Assembly (NCBI GenBank): GCA_001949185.1
Contig: BDGG01000003.1
Location: 2,481,404-2,545,403, forward strand
Length of the DNA stretch: 64,000 bases
From: Ramazzottius varieornatus
Lineage: Eukaryota > Tardigrada > Eutardigrada > Parachela > Ramazzottiidae
Direction: 5' to 3'
Part shown: positions 35,801 to 45,215 of the stretch, piece by piece
Layout of the letters: each line of letters starts with the position of its first letter
How positions within the stretch are numbered: the stretch's first letter is position 1
Translations under genes and position numbers: made by a program
Notes under the pieces: model-generated
What the model saw: the letters and a program-made list of their open reading frames with translations, nothing else
The model's database searches: none
What the model was told of the DNA's origin: nothing

Positions 35801-36613
35801 TAAGACCTTCAACCGACTGCGGGTGAACTCAGGGGGTTGATGTGGTAGCTTTTGCGTTTTCAGGCGCGTTACAACCAGCACATCCAAGATTTCACCGGCA
35901 TCCGCGAAGTCAACTACACGACGAGCGTCCACGACATCAAGCTGTCCCTCCTCACCGGTGCCGAAGAGCGTTCTTTCAGCGAAGTCAGCCGCGGAGGTGG
36001 TCGCGACTCCAACTTCCGTCTCTTACCCTACACCATCCACAACACGCTTTACGTCATCAACAGCCAACGCGTCATGGCCAAGGAACGCACCAACATCCAA
36101 GCCTTTCTCAAAGCCCGCCCTTCCACCTTCCGCGCTCAGTGTCACCAGTCGGACTCGCCGGCCTTCTACACGGTCCTCTTTCTCCTGATGCACGATCGGA
36201 AACAGTGGTTGCAGGACCGTCTAACCATCCTCCAGCGACTTCTCGTCATGTCTCACGAGAAGCGGGCCATCAACAATGGCGAAGTGCAAGAATACTCGGT
36301 GTACAAGAGCAGCTTCATGTTCTTTGCTTTGGTTGACTTGTGCTATTCGAAATTGTTTGCCAAAGTGTCACCGGGACAAGAGAGTGAGGGTGACTGGCCA
36401 GAAACTTTGGCCATGTATATTCGGATGAATGATATCCAACTGATGGAGGCCTGTGATGGCATGCTGCAGATCTTTGAGGAGGAACTGGCCCCGGCAACGT
36501 CAGCCGCTGAAGTTATGGATATTCTTCACTTACTTGATGTGGTCACTGATCCTCATGCTTTCATCCAGTCTGTACTGACTGCCGCGTTTTCACCCGCTAG
36601 TGACACTATGTAG
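14815..36613 (+). CDS. UBR4: UBR4 E3 ubiquitin-protein ligase (p600/poe), complete
   Basis: Giant N-recognin E3 of the N-degron pathway; binds calmodulin and works with KCMF1 in protein quality control. Roughly 35-40 exons; those delimited include 14815-15500, 15618-15771, 15889-16090, 16333-17256, 17575-18119, 18285-18803, 19669-19940, 20024-20318, 20386-20711, 20861-21499, 21721-22338, 34965-35359, 35558-35799 and 35864-36613. The order matches human UBR4: helical N-terminus, UBR box, propeller-like region (LLIATLDFVKIFDLAK), a galactose-binding-like block (ILGRTRSL, YFDFPLTEEE), an acidic low-complexity stretch near 26690-26800, and the C-terminal catalytic module. In-frame ATGs at 14815, 14827 and 14851 are all possible starts. 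Introns are crowded with short palindromes. I saw no frame break, though several middle boundaries were not fixed to the base. Confidence 0.95.
16188..16314. repeat. Family-1 palindromic repeat, copy 2 (UBR4 intron)
   Basis: Outer arms GTTGAGAGCTC and GAGCTCTCAAAC; inner halves ACTGGCGCATG and GCGTGCGCAAG with AACGATCTTGTC. Confidence 0.7.
17322..17455. repeat. Family-1 palindromic repeat, copy 3 (UBR4 intron)
   Basis: Inner halves TTGAGTGGCGCACGT and ACGTGCGCCACTTGG form a long stem; the right side continues AACGATCTTGTC and GGTTTGTTTGCGGAC. Confidence 0.8.
20319..20385 (+). other. UBR4: GC-AG intron in UBR4
   Basis: The exon ends CTGAAG and the intron starts GCAAGG, with no in-phase GT nearby, and ends TTTTTTTGCAG. 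Joining gives ...YDILK then LIRASVDLPE in phase. AAG|GCAAGG is the usual form of a GC donor. Confidence 0.75.
21643..21694. repeat. Family-2 CCTGCATAC hairpin, copy 1
   Basis: ACCTGCATAC ... GTATGCAGGT about 50 bases apart, in the intron just before the UBR-box exon. Confidence 0.75.
21721..22338 (+). other. UBR4: UBR4 exon with the UBR-box zinc finger
   Basis: The domain begins in the previous exon (CTFTITAKEFMSQHW) and continues here as YHCHTCGLTNGQGMCSVC, then [20 protein letters not shown] and REDGSC. The cysteines and histidines that bind the zinc ions in N-degron receptors are all present. The splice falls inside the Trp codon before YHCHTC. The domain is followed by a Ser-rich linker and a helical stretch (QLNDQRDTLTKLLALLDVSG). 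Confidence 0.95.
22801..22852. repeat. Family-2 CCTGCATAC hairpin, copy 2
   Basis: GCACCTGCATAC ... GTATGCAGGT in a UBR4 intron, with the same spacing as copy 1. Confidence 0.75.
25105..25158. repeat. Family-2 CCTGCATAC hairpin, copy 3
   Basis: GCACCTGCATACACC ... GGTCTGCAGGTGTTC in a UBR4 intron; the right arm is diverged. Confidence 0.65.
25183..25275. repeat. ~93-bp hairpin in UBR4 intron
   Basis: Left arm AAAATGCATCCCTTCCGGTG, right arm GTGACCGCCGGAAGGAATGC followed by ATTTGC, with an AT-rich middle. It is in the same intron as family-2 copy 3 but has unrelated sequence. Confidence 0.65.
26371..26490. repeat. Family-1 palindromic repeat, copy 4 (UBR4 intron)
   Basis: AACTCGGCGGACAAAC at the left, CCAAGTGGCGCACGC and GTGCACCACTTCGG inside, and CAATCTTGTCGAGTTC at the right. 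Confidence 0.75.
29572..29693. repeat. Family-1 palindromic repeat, copy 5 (UBR4 intron)
   Basis: GGACATCGGCAGATGG at the left, CTCAAGTGGCGCACTC and GGGCGCCACGTG inside, and ACCGATGTCC at the right. Confidence 0.7.
30204..30254. repeat. Family-2 CCTGCATAC hairpin, copy 4
   Basis: AACCTGCATACAGC ... GTATGCAGGAG in a UBR4 intron. Confidence 0.7.
30997..31145. mobile_element. ~149-bp hairpin element in UBR4 intron
   Basis: Left ACAATGTCGAAAAGTGCTTC and CCGTG; right CACGGGCACAAAAGCACC then TTCGACGTTGT. Imperfect inverted ends with a TTGATTGA/TTAATCAATC inner pair. Non-coding. Confidence 0.65.
31138..31250. repeat. Family-1 palindromic repeat, copy 6 (UBR4 intron)
   Basis: TCCAGTGGCGCACAC and CTTGCGCCACTG as inner arms, then AACGATTCTTTTACG and GTTTGCCGAC. 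It abuts the 30997-31145 hairpin. Confidence 0.65.
31681..31805. repeat. Family-1 palindromic repeat, copy 7 (UBR4 intron)
   Basis: CCAGATCGCTTTGTCAGTG with ACGCACATTTCAG, then CTGAAAGCGTGCGCCACTTG and AACGATCG. Confidence 0.75.
32340..32491. mobile_element. 152-bp MITE in UBR4 intron
   Basis: Ends TGTAGTGCTACTAAATTATC and its inverse with one mismatch, continuing through CGCGCAC; the arms extend to CCACGTGA / TCACGTGG. Non-coding, clear terminal inverted repeats of about 27 bp. No certain target duplication. Confidence 0.8.
32850..32901. repeat. Family-2 hairpin, copy 5 (diverged)
   Basis: CTCCTGCATACCACC at the left and GTGTCTGTAGG at the right, with an inner CATAGCATTGTAAACGCTATG stem-loop. 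Confidence 0.5.
34140..34227. repeat. Family-2 hairpin, copy 6 (extended)
   Basis: GCCTGCATACTCCC, an inner CCAGGTACATG / CATGTACCTGCATAC pair, and a final GCATACAGG. It looks like two overlapping copies. Confidence 0.6.
34780..34905. repeat. Family-1 palindromic repeat, copy 8 (UBR4 intron)
   Basis: GGGAGATGCGCAAACAAAA at the left and TTTTGTTTGCCGAGTTCCC at the right define the full element ends. The core has TTTCAGCCAATAACAA and GTGCGCCACTTGAG. Confidence 0.8.
34965..36613 (+). other. UBR4: UBR4 catalytic C-terminus (hemi-RING and UZI region)
   Basis: Three exons encode the E3 module. GLRCCICREGYRFKPDKLLG is the half-RING, followed by YTFTYKQ, a conserved TPGFITVTHFTSVHNECH with zinc-ligand His/Cys, then NANTRCNGILPLWGP and VHDIKLSLL. 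This matches the order of the human UBR4 ligase module. The final exon also carries RDSNFRLLPYTIHNTLYVIN and ends with TAG at 36611-36613. Confidence 0.93.
35407..35523. repeat. Family-1 palindromic repeat, copy 9 (UBR4 intron)
   Basis: GAACCAGATCGG at the left, CCTGGCGCACACTTTCAG and CCGTGCGCGACTAG inside, and GTCTGGTTC at the right. Confidence 0.8.
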
Positions 36614-38536
36614 ACTTTCTTTCTTTTTTCATTTCATCTGGCAGGGGCGCTTTTTGCCATACTGTATGTAATAGCACACTTTGATTTTCTTCCCTCTTTC
36701 ATCTGTTTTACACGTTAGCTGAACGTCACACAAACCTTTTCGCTTGTGATACCTTTCGTCGAGAACTGTGACGGCATAACACTTTACGAATAAACCGTGT
36801 AACGAGCACGGACTGTCAGAACAAGGAAGAGACCGGCATTCATGCACTAGGTTGAGCAAACACGAGAGACAACCTTGGTTTGGAGTACCTCCAACTTACA
36901 TGCAAATGAAGATCCGTAGCAGAGCGAGCGCACAAGGTACGTACACGTACGACGAGATATTACGAGCCAGTAAAAATTACGGGCCAGGCCCTTTCGCTAC
37001 GGCGGCACGGGCAGGTGATTCTTGCTACAAGTAAAAACCAGCATCGAAGGCTGCACTGCTGTACGTACGTGCTGGACATTGGGCCAAGGAGCTAAAACGT
37101 GTCATATTGATATGTATTGTGTGGTATCTTCGACATAACGTAGGACGGTGCTGCGCGGAAGTTTGAAGACTGGAGCTGCTTCGCGTAGTGCCATTCCATT
37201 CCCGACAGCAGATAGAGCATCCTTTAGGGCTTCTTCGGTGTATCGTCGATACCGTTTGGTCTTGAAGGGGTGGGACATTTTCAAAAACGCTCACGGAAAA
37301 GATATCGGGACAAGGAGTCCAGAGCTTCTCCGAGAGAGTTGAATGGCTATGCACAGTGAAACGGCTGATCAGCTGACGGCCACGGTCCAGGACAATTTTC
37401 TATGGTTAAATTTCACTACGTTACGTGATTTGTCCAATTTCTGTTTCTGACTTCCATACAAATTGTAAATTTGCCGTCTTTTCCGCCTGGCCCGTAATAT
37501 CTCGTCGTGCGTGTGTTGATATTTCGATCCAGTTACAACTGATTATTGTTCACGAATAGCAAGTCAGTGCGGAGCGAGTGTGGTCTGTGCCGTGGAATTT
37601 CTTGATGGCAATAACGCGAGAAAAGCGGACAATCGCTCTGTTGTACAATGTTTCTAATGCTTGCCGGCCAGATATGTTACATGACCACGAGTACGAGTGA
37701 ATGATACTATAGGGTCAACGTGACATCCGTCTGGCAAGCATTTCCGACGCTGTAGACACGATCGAGAAACCCAGCGCCGCTGCTTCCTGCTTTCCTTGCC
37801 AGCTGCAACGGACCCTTCTCATCATTTGCTGAGATGATACTGTAATCTGCCTCTTTTTGTCTGTTGATAACTACTGGATGCGTTGGCACAGGATGGGAAA
37901 GCATAATGCCGGGATCGATGAATTAGGTATGCAAACTGGTAGATGAGGTTTAGAACGCAGAAGATGAGCATGCGTATGCTCAAAGGGAATAACTACTGCA
38001 GTGGTCGAAATTAGGTTAATTGATGTCCGATGGTGGTGTAACTAAAGTGCGTATATCTTTGATCTAGAGGGTATCGATGAAGTGGATTTCTGCCATTATC
38101 TAGTATCGGCCGAGTTCCATAGTCCAGTTTGTACGCACCAAGGTTTCACCCCATTCGAATTTAGCACACCGTATAAAATGCGGAAATGTAGCAAAATCAG
38201 TAGCGTTTTTCTAAGGCTAATGCAAGTCAAACATTTCACTACGTTTGTTCTCCGCGAGGTTAGCCATACGGCAAGAGATATCACCAGGACATTTTAAAGA
38301 CCTCCATGGCGTTCGATCCACCCGAAGTGTTGACCGGCGTACGGTTAGTGCGCGCATGATCCACCGTATGCTTCTTCAATTTCGTACTTCAGTTTCCTTG
38401 TGTCATTTTTTACCTTGGTCAGCAGTTTCGTTTTAACACATTGGTATAAAATAATCTCGTTAGGCCTTCAAGTACTTGTTCAAGAGTGCACGTTGTTTCT
38501 GCGCAGTTTTCTGAGAAATCTTATAAGACAAGAACA
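36614..38536. other. UBR4-CANT1 intergenic region
   Basis: No intact gene. It contains the pipsqueak-HTH element at 36943-37515 and an imperfect hairpin at 37652-37745 (AATGCTTGCCGG / TCTGGCAAGCATT). The rest shows nothing I can support. Confidence 0.5.
36943..37515 (-). mobile_element. ~570-bp DNA-transposon relic with pipsqueak-type HTH
   Basis: Inverted ends share CGACGAGATATTACG with AGCCAG or GGCCAGG. Between them, on the minus strand at 37102-37284, is a 60-codon ORF with KRYRRYTEEALKDALSAV and LREAAPVFKLPRSTVLRYVE. This is a clear HTH_psq domain, the DNA-binding end of pogo/Tigger-like transposases and of pipsqueak-type regulators. The ORF stops right after the HTH and no DDE domain follows. 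The best reading is a deletion derivative that kept only the DNA-binding part. A small host exon is less likely because of the flanking inverted repeats. Confidence 0.7.
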
Positions 38537-40061
38537 ATGTTAAAGCAGCAACTCCCAGCCAATGGTTTCCGGAGCATAATAACTTCCAACTTTACATTGT
38601 GTTTTTTCATGTGTGTTCTAGTGGCCAATCTATGTCTGTCAGATGGAAAACCCACCCAAGTTATAGAGGGAATTCCGATGCATATTATCCTTGGAGCTCC
38701 TCGACAGCCAGAGCCTTACAATGACACCTATCCCATGACATCACCCTTAGCATTACAAGATGGATCGATACAGTTCCGCCTTTCAATAATTGCTGATCTG
38801 GACAGGAAATCTAGGGACGCCAACGACTCCTCTACCTTTAACAGCTATCTGAAGTCCGGAAGGTTCACTATCCAGCCGGAATGGAAAGGTGCGAGCATAG
38901 TTTGGAACGACAACAGTACGGTCAGCACGGGCGTGGGGACCGAAAATAAAACCATCGACCCTGACAGTTCGCAGACTATGTACTATGGAGCTGGAGGTCG
39001 CATCAACTCGCAGTTCGCCTTCGGGAACCGCGGAATGGAATTGTCCAGCTTGGTGACGTTCAACGGGAAACTGTATGCCTGCGAGGACAGGACAGGGATT
39101 ATTTTCCAAATTGTGGACCATAAAGTAATTCCGTGGGTCATTCTGGCGGACGGAAATGGCACCAGACCCAGAGGTAAATATATGCCCGAAAGACTGCATG
39201 TACGTCAGATTTCTTCTGCAAAACTTTTGATCGTTACTGTAGGATTCAAGTGTGAATGGACAATAGTAAGAGACGAGCACTTGTACGTCGGAAGTCACAG
39301 TGCGGACATCAAACACATCCACCGTGATGGTCCTTCCGTCGAAGCAGGTCAACGCTGGGTACGTAAACTGTAACTGAAATGTGTACCGAAACGGAAACTG
39401 ATGCTTTACCTACTCCTGTCGTATTTGAGACGTAGGCAACTGATTTAGACCAAGTCGTTTTTTTAAGTGGCGCACTTCAGCTAGTAACAATGAAAACGTG
39501 CGCCCCTTGAAAGGATAATCTGGTTCAATTCCCAGTTACGTAGTTTATCTGCCCGCCATAAACCCAAAATGCTATACGGGTAACTGTTCATAGGTTAAGA
39601 AGATCTCCAAAGAGGGTCTTGTCGAGCATCTGGACTGGGAGCCGGTGTACTTAGCGCTGGAGCAACACTTGGGCGTCAAACCACCAGGATACGTCATGCA
39701 CGAAACGGTTCTCTGGTCCGACATCCAGAAGACTTGGTACTTCATGCCTCGTCAGATCAGTCACGAGAACTACACAGAAGAACGACATCCATACACGTGC
39801 TCCAACCTCATGATTTACGCCAATGAAAACTTCACGGATATCCGCAGTATGCCCATCGGTGAGCACAACCCCATCTACGGATTCTCCGCGGCCCGATTCG
39901 TTCCGGGTACCGACGATACGGTCATAATCGCTCTAAGGATCATGGAGATTGATGAGATATTCTCTACAAGGATAATAGTGTTTAGCATCACTGGAACTAT
40001 CCATTTGGTCGAGGAGGAAGTACTAAATGGCTTGAAATATGAAGGTCTTGAGTTTACATAA
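38537..40061 (+). CDS. CANT1: Soluble calcium-activated nucleotidase (CANT1 apyrase), 406 aa
   Basis: Ca2+-dependent hydrolysis of UDP/GDP in the Golgi or ER lumen, supporting glycosylation. Exons are 38537-39173, 39243-39358 and 39594-40061, 407 codons with the stop. Residues about 15-37 are a hydrophobic signal/anchor (TLCFFMCVLVANLCL). Apyrase motifs include IIADLDRKSR, ELSSLVTFNGKLYACEDRTG, PWVILADGNGT, then GFKCEWTIVRDEHLYVG across the second splice, PPGYVMHETVLWSD, FMPRQISHENY, the GFSAARFVPGTDD strand and a final KYEGLEF. The 69-base intron at 39174-39242 is divisible by three and stop-free, so a plain ORF reading wrongly inserts 23 residues. Several NDT/NDS sequons fit a secretory-pathway protein. 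An upstream in-frame ATG at 38486 is possible. Confidence 0.92.
39174..39242 (+). other. CANT1: In-frame, stop-free 69-base intron in CANT1
   Basis: GTAAAT ... TTACTGTAG. Removing it restores GNGTRPRG followed directly by FKCEWTIV, the spacing seen in human CANT1. Retention would add 23 residues without a frame break. Confidence 0.8.
39430..39541. repeat. Family-1 palindromic repeat, copy 10 (CANT1 intron)
   Basis: TAAGTGGCGCACTTCAG, TAGTAACAATGAAAACGTGC, GCCCCTTGAAAGG and AATCTGGTTC. Confidence 0.75.
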
Positions 40062-40772
40062 ACATGTGTATAGTACGTAGATCGAAATTAATGATCTCTC
40101 GGCTTACCGGTGTGGAAAAGTCCGATGACAAACGATCGAAACTTAACGCAGCTTTGTCGTGACAATTTAACTGATTCATCTCTATACGTCGCAGGAATGA
40201 TATTCTCCGCTTTTTTTGACGACTGCAGTTCCAGTTCAAGTTCAAGACGACCAAGTTAGGATAAATCCGCATTCAGCACAGCAGGGCAAGCATAACTTCT
40301 CGACCTACTGTTTGTGTGTGAGCTGAACTTCCTCCTCCATGGCTTGATAAGTTGACTGTCCACTGAAGTAAGTGTGAAGCTCAGAGTTAATACTCCTTCG
40401 TCAGTTTTCTGGTCCCACGAACCGGAAGTCTAACAGGAAGTGTGACAACAGAACAAAGCATGCATCCAGAATAAACCCCGACTTGGCCGCAATGGTTTGC
40501 CATATCCAAAAAACAAAGCATGTGTAGTAAGCCGTTATTTTGGAGATGATCCCGATTGCAATCGAATAGTGATCCGAATTAGAAATTAAATACATAAGAC
40601 TGCATAAGAATCACTTTGCTATTTTCATATTATTTTGCAGTCTCTAAAGTCCAGACTGGTATTAGTCGTATATATAGATTTGGGCTGTGGGCAAGGTTCC
40701 TCAGAAGTCTGGGGTCATGGCGTAGAGGCACAGCTGATGAAATCTGAGAAGGGCAAGGGAGGGTTTCGGGTT

Positions 40773-41126
40773 NNNNNNNNNNNNNNNNNNNNNNNNNNNN
40801 NNNNNNNNNNNNNNNNNNNNNNNNNNNNNNNNNNNNNNNNNNNNNNNNNNNNNNNNNNNNNNNNNNNNNNNNNNNNNNNNNNNNNNNNNNNNNNNNNNNN
40901 NNNNNNNNNNNNNNNNNNNNNNNNNNNNNNNNNNNNNNNNNNNNNNNNNNNNNNNNNNNNNNNNNNNNNNNNNNNNNNNNNNNNNNNNNNNNNNNNNNNN
41001 NNNNNNNNNNNNNNNNNNNNNNNNNNNNNNNNNNNNNNNNNNNNNNNNNNNNNNNNNNNNNNNNNNNNNNNNNNNNNNNNNNNNNNNNNNNNNNNNNNNN
41101 NNNNNNNNNNNNNNNNNNNNNNNNNN
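40773..41126. other. Assembly gap, 354 Ns
   Basis: Run of N. Sequence on the right starts abruptly with one arm of a perfect palindrome. Confidence 0.98.
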
Positions 41127-41370
41127 TGACTGCCAGTGACTGGACTCGTTGTGTGGCTTGCGACGATTCCCACTTGGCAAAGATGGCTCCGAGCAATGTC
41201 CTCTTCCGTTATCAAGCGCAGATCAGCCCATTTGTCTTTTGCCAACCTGGAGTAACACCAGCACAATGAGCTAATCTGCGCTTGATAACGGAAGAGGACA
41301 TTGCTCGGAGCCATCTTTGCCAAGTGGGAATCGTCGCAAGCCACACAACGAGTCCAGTCACTGGCAGTCA
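41127..41370. repeat. Perfect palindrome, two 97-bp arms, 50-base spacer
   Basis: Arms 41127-41223 and 41274-41370 are exact reverse complements (outer ends TGACTGCCAGTGACTGGACT and its inverse). The left arm begins directly at the gap and may extend into it. It may be a MITE or an assembly chimera. Confidence 0.9.
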
Positions 41371-41550
41371 GCAGGTATGATGAAGTCATCGTTATAGCCT
41401 GTAGCTACATGGTACTTGGTCGTATTTCTTCCGACGTTTCGTTAACGTAGATCTTTTGCCAGAGATCGGATCGTTTCCGGAATTCTTTCCCCGTATGTAG
41501 GGGAAGACAGCGTTTTCTTTACCGCTACTGAGAGTCTGTAGTCGCTGAGA

Positions 41551-44310
41551 ATGTTCAAATCAAACGCTGGATTTACCAAGAATTTGGACAGAGCCACAAG
41601 TAATCTTCTTCTCGCTCCTGATTGGGATTCCATCCTGGCCATCTGTGATACCGTTCGAGCTGGGGATGTTGCACCAAAGACTGCTGTAGAGGCTATACGA
41701 AAGAAAATCCAGGACAAAAATCCTCATGTGGCTGTCCACGCTTTACAGGTAACGTTTGAACCATATTAGTTAGGTCGGTCCCCTTGGTTTGCCTGTGTGA
41801 CGTCACGGGTCATGAGCAAAGTCAGTGGGGGACCGACTCGGCGCTATTGCCTCGAAGGGGTGTGTCTCGTGCATCGTCATCGTGGCAGTATTCTAGTTCT
41901 ACGGTGTTCTCTTCAGGTGCTGGATGCGGTGGTCAAGAATTGCGGAAAAACAGTCCATGATGAAGTCATCACAATGGCTTTGATGGAAGAGCTACGTGAC
42001 ATGGCGAAGAAGAGTCCCGAAGAAGTACGGAACCGAGTACTGGAGGTGATTCAGTGTTGGGCTCATGGCTTCCGAGATAAGCCTCAGTACAGAATCGTCC
42101 AAGACACCGTGAACCTGATGAAGTTGGAAGGGTACAAGTTTCCGGCCATGAAAGCTGCCGATGCGCTGTTTGTGGCAGAGTCTGCACCAGAATGGCAGGA
42201 GGGTGATTGCTGTCACAGATGTCGCACTAACTTCAACATAGCCAATCGGAAGCACCATTGCCGAAATTGTGGGCAGATCTTCTGTAACAAGTGCTCGGGG
42301 AAAGTCTCGGCTTTGCCCAAGTTTGGGATTGAAAAGGAAGTAAGGGTTTGTGACACGTGTCATGACTTGTTGAATCAGTCTGCGAGAATTAGTCTAGTCG
42401 AAGCTTTGAAGGCGAAGGAGAACGAACTTCCGGCCGAATATTTGAACAGTCCACTCGCAAAGGTAAAATGTTCCCGTGTTCTCCTGTCTGCTAATTTTAA
42501 CAACCGTTCTGTTTTCAACAGGAAGCGCAGACTGCTCCGAAGAAAACGGAGTCGGAAATCCAAGAGGAGGAAGAACTTCAGTTGGCTTTGGCCATTTCGC
42601 AGAGCGAAGCGGAAGCGAAGAAAAACCAGCAGAAGGGAAAGAACTTCCACAACCTTAGCTTGGCGAAACCGGAAGTCCAACCGCAATTGTCAGAAATCAA
42701 GGAAGACATTCCTTCGGCATCGCCCCGGATGAATGGTGACTTGGATAAGTACCTTAACCGACAGTACTGGGAGCAGAAGCAGAAGGAACCGCTGCAGACT
42801 GCAGGAGGTACCGGACGACAGAACGAACCGTCCGCACCAACGCCATCATCTACTCCGTGTAAGATATCACAAGCGTCGTTTGTATGGAAGGTCTTTATTG
42901 ACCTGCCCTTTTTTCTTTGTAGCTCTTTTCGGGACGGCGCGTTCAAGCTCAAGCAAGTCCGAAGACTCCTACCAGAATGGTGACGCTGATGAGACTTATC
43001 AGTTCATAGCAGCGCTTAAAACCCAGATTGGTGTATTTACGAACCGGATGAAGTCCAATGTGAACCGAGGTCGGCCCTTAGCTAACGATCCTACGATCAC
43101 TTCCTTGTTCAACAGCCTCTTGCCCATGCGCCATCAGCTAATGGAATACATTCAGGTACGGTATCCTTCCGCGATGTGAATGCTTACGAACATAATTTTG
43201 TTGATCAGTCTATTTTACTTTCAGGGTCAGGAGCACTGGAAAGAGTACTACGAAAGGCTCCAAGAAAAACTGACGCGTTTGAGAGAGGCCAGAGAAGCGT
43301 TGGACGTTCTTCGGGAAGAACATCGAGAGAAAATGCGTCTTGAAGCCGAAGAACGTCATCACGAGAAGCAGATGCAGATGGTAGCCAAGTTGGATGCTTT
43401 ACGGTTGAGGAAGCGGGAGTATCTGGAACATCAGCGACAGATAGCGTATCAACAGATGCAAGTGCAGGAGCAAGAGCTGATGCGCCGAAAGCAGATGTCG
43501 ACTTACCAGCCATTCGCATATGTGCCAGGAAGCCTCCAAGCTGGACAGCGACTGAATGGTCCACCTGGACTCCCTGGACAAAGTCCCTTCATGCCCATAC
43601 AGCAGATGGGCGCTCCACAACAAGTAAGTGTAGTCGCCCTATGAGCCCGCGACGGGAGACGGAATACACAGGGTGCGTTTTGTCTGCAAGCCCTTCAGAC
43701 AATGTCCTTATACAGAAATGTCACCTTGGTCTGGATATCTTTTTCTGCCAGCGGTTCATGTTATGGATATGTGTAGCACAAGCCTGGTTTTGCAGAAGAA
43801 GCTTTCTTTGTCCAGGTTGCCGGACTGCCGTACGGTGGAATGCCTAGCTATCAACACCCTGGTCAAGTCGCGCACCAACCACCACAGCAAATCTATCACC
43901 CCATACCACAACACGCTACGCAACCAACCGTCAACGGAAATTCCGGTGTACATCAACAACAGACAACTCCTCACTTGAACAACGCTGCTTATCCAGGAAC
44001 GGCTCAAGTAGCACCGGGAACTGTCTACGCTTCGTCCTTCCAGCCTCAACCAGCCCAAGTAAACCAGGGTGCTTACACTGGCATAAAGCAAGGCTTCCAA
44101 CCGATTCCCCAAAACCCACCAGTTTTCTACCATCAGGTACCACAGCAGCCTTACCCTCATGCCACAGTACCTGGACAAGGACAGTACCCGACTGCAGGAG
44201 CGCAGCAGTACGGACAACCGACGAGCGAACATCCACAAATCCAGCTACAGCAACAGCAGTCTCAGCAGCCTGCACCAGTAGAAGAAGAACTTCTGATCAG
44301 CTTTGATTAG
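41551..44310 (+). CDS. HGS: Hrs/HGS, ESCRT-0 subunit (735 aa, 6 exons)
   Basis: Binds PI3P and ubiquitinated cargo on early endosomes and, with STAM, starts sorting to multivesicular bodies. Exons are 41551-41748, 41917-42462, 42522-42858, 42923-43155, 43225-43623 and 43816-44310. The VHS domain covers residues 1-140 ([38 protein letters not shown]). The FYVE finger is at about 155-220, with [20 protein letters not shown] holding the R(K)HHCR basic motif and [14 protein letters not shown] is near [21 protein letters not shown] coiled-coil STAM-binding region follows ([20 protein letters not shown]). The tail is Gln/Pro-rich and ends LLISFD, the Hrs clathrin-box-like end also seen in human HGS. 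All expected parts are present. Confidence 0.96.
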
Positions 44311-44619
44311 AAAAGTTTTCTTGCTCGTGTTTTTTCGCCGAGTTTGTTTGTCGCGTACATTTTTGATCATCGCTTTTTATTTCCGGAAAGTTCTAGAACC
44401 GCAGCACGATTGCAAGGCTGTAAGCTTGATCTTCAGGTTCATCTGTGAACATATGAATATCATTCGAATTATGGAAGTTGTTTGTCACCGCTCTATAAAG
44501 TGAGAAACAGAATTTTCACTTTTCCAGATTTTTGGGAGAAAATCCATCAATATAGAACCATTACCAAAGTTAAAATCATTACTAATCAATCATCATTACT
44601 AAAGGTACTAATCATTACT
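44311..44619. other. HGS 3' flank
   Basis: AT-rich, no gene seen; presumably HGS 3' UTR and the edge of the mobile-element block. Confidence 0.45.
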
Positions 44620-45116
44620 TTACTTACATGGAAATATTTACATGGAAATGGACGAGTGAGCACCTGGACGAAGGCGGAAATATTTCAGCACAAGTTCCGG
44701 CGGTTCTGGAACCACTAGGACTTTCGCGGGACGATGGACTGAGACCTGATGGGAAGACCATGATACCTTGGAAGAATGGGAAGGAATTAGTTTGGGATGT
44801 GACTGTGGTAGATACATTGGCGAAGTCCTACGTCGGAAAGACAAGCGAGAAGGTGGGAGCTGCCGCCGAAGACGCAGAAGAGAAAAAGATCGAGAAATAC
44901 CAAGGCATCGCTTCACAGTACCTCTTCGTTCCTTTGGGATTCGAGACCTTCGGATCTTGGGGACCTGCAGCGACGGAATTGATCAACGCGATCGGGACGA
45001 AGCTTGTTGAGTTTTCTTTTGAGACTAGATCTCTTCAATACTTGAAACAGCGCTTGTCGCTTGACATACAGCGAGGTAATGCTTTTATTTGTTATGGTTA
45101 CTGCGAAGGAGACTAA
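44620..45116 (+). mobile_element. 3' fragment of a non-LTR retrotransposon ORF2
   Basis: A 162-codon ORF opens with GLSRDDGLRPDGKTMIPWKN, then LVWDVTVVDTLA, KYQGIASQYLFVPLGFETFG and LSLDIQRGNA. From memory, this layout (R-DG-RPDG, PW--G--LVWD-T--DT, IQRGNA) is the common C-terminal end of LINE reverse-transcriptase ORFs in many invertebrate genomes. The reverse-transcriptase core itself is absent, so it is a 5'-truncated, dead copy. I could not assign the clade. Confidence 0.65.
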
Positions 45117-45215
45117 AAGACTCGAAAACACATTTTACGTTTTGAATCTTAGGAAGGGAACAACCGTGTCCACGTAACTTGTTGATTTTGATTTAGTCTC
45201 CTGTTTCATTGTGGT

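Larger units (their letters stand above)
40062..41550. other. CANT1-HGS intergenic region with assembly gap
   Basis: No gene recognised. It contains the N run and the adjacent palindrome. Apparent ORFs of 160-224 codons here run through the Ns and mean nothing. Confidence 0.6.

Noticed and set aside
40630-41389. ORFs of 159-224 codons around the gap
   Set aside because: They are mostly translated Ns and palindrome sequence.
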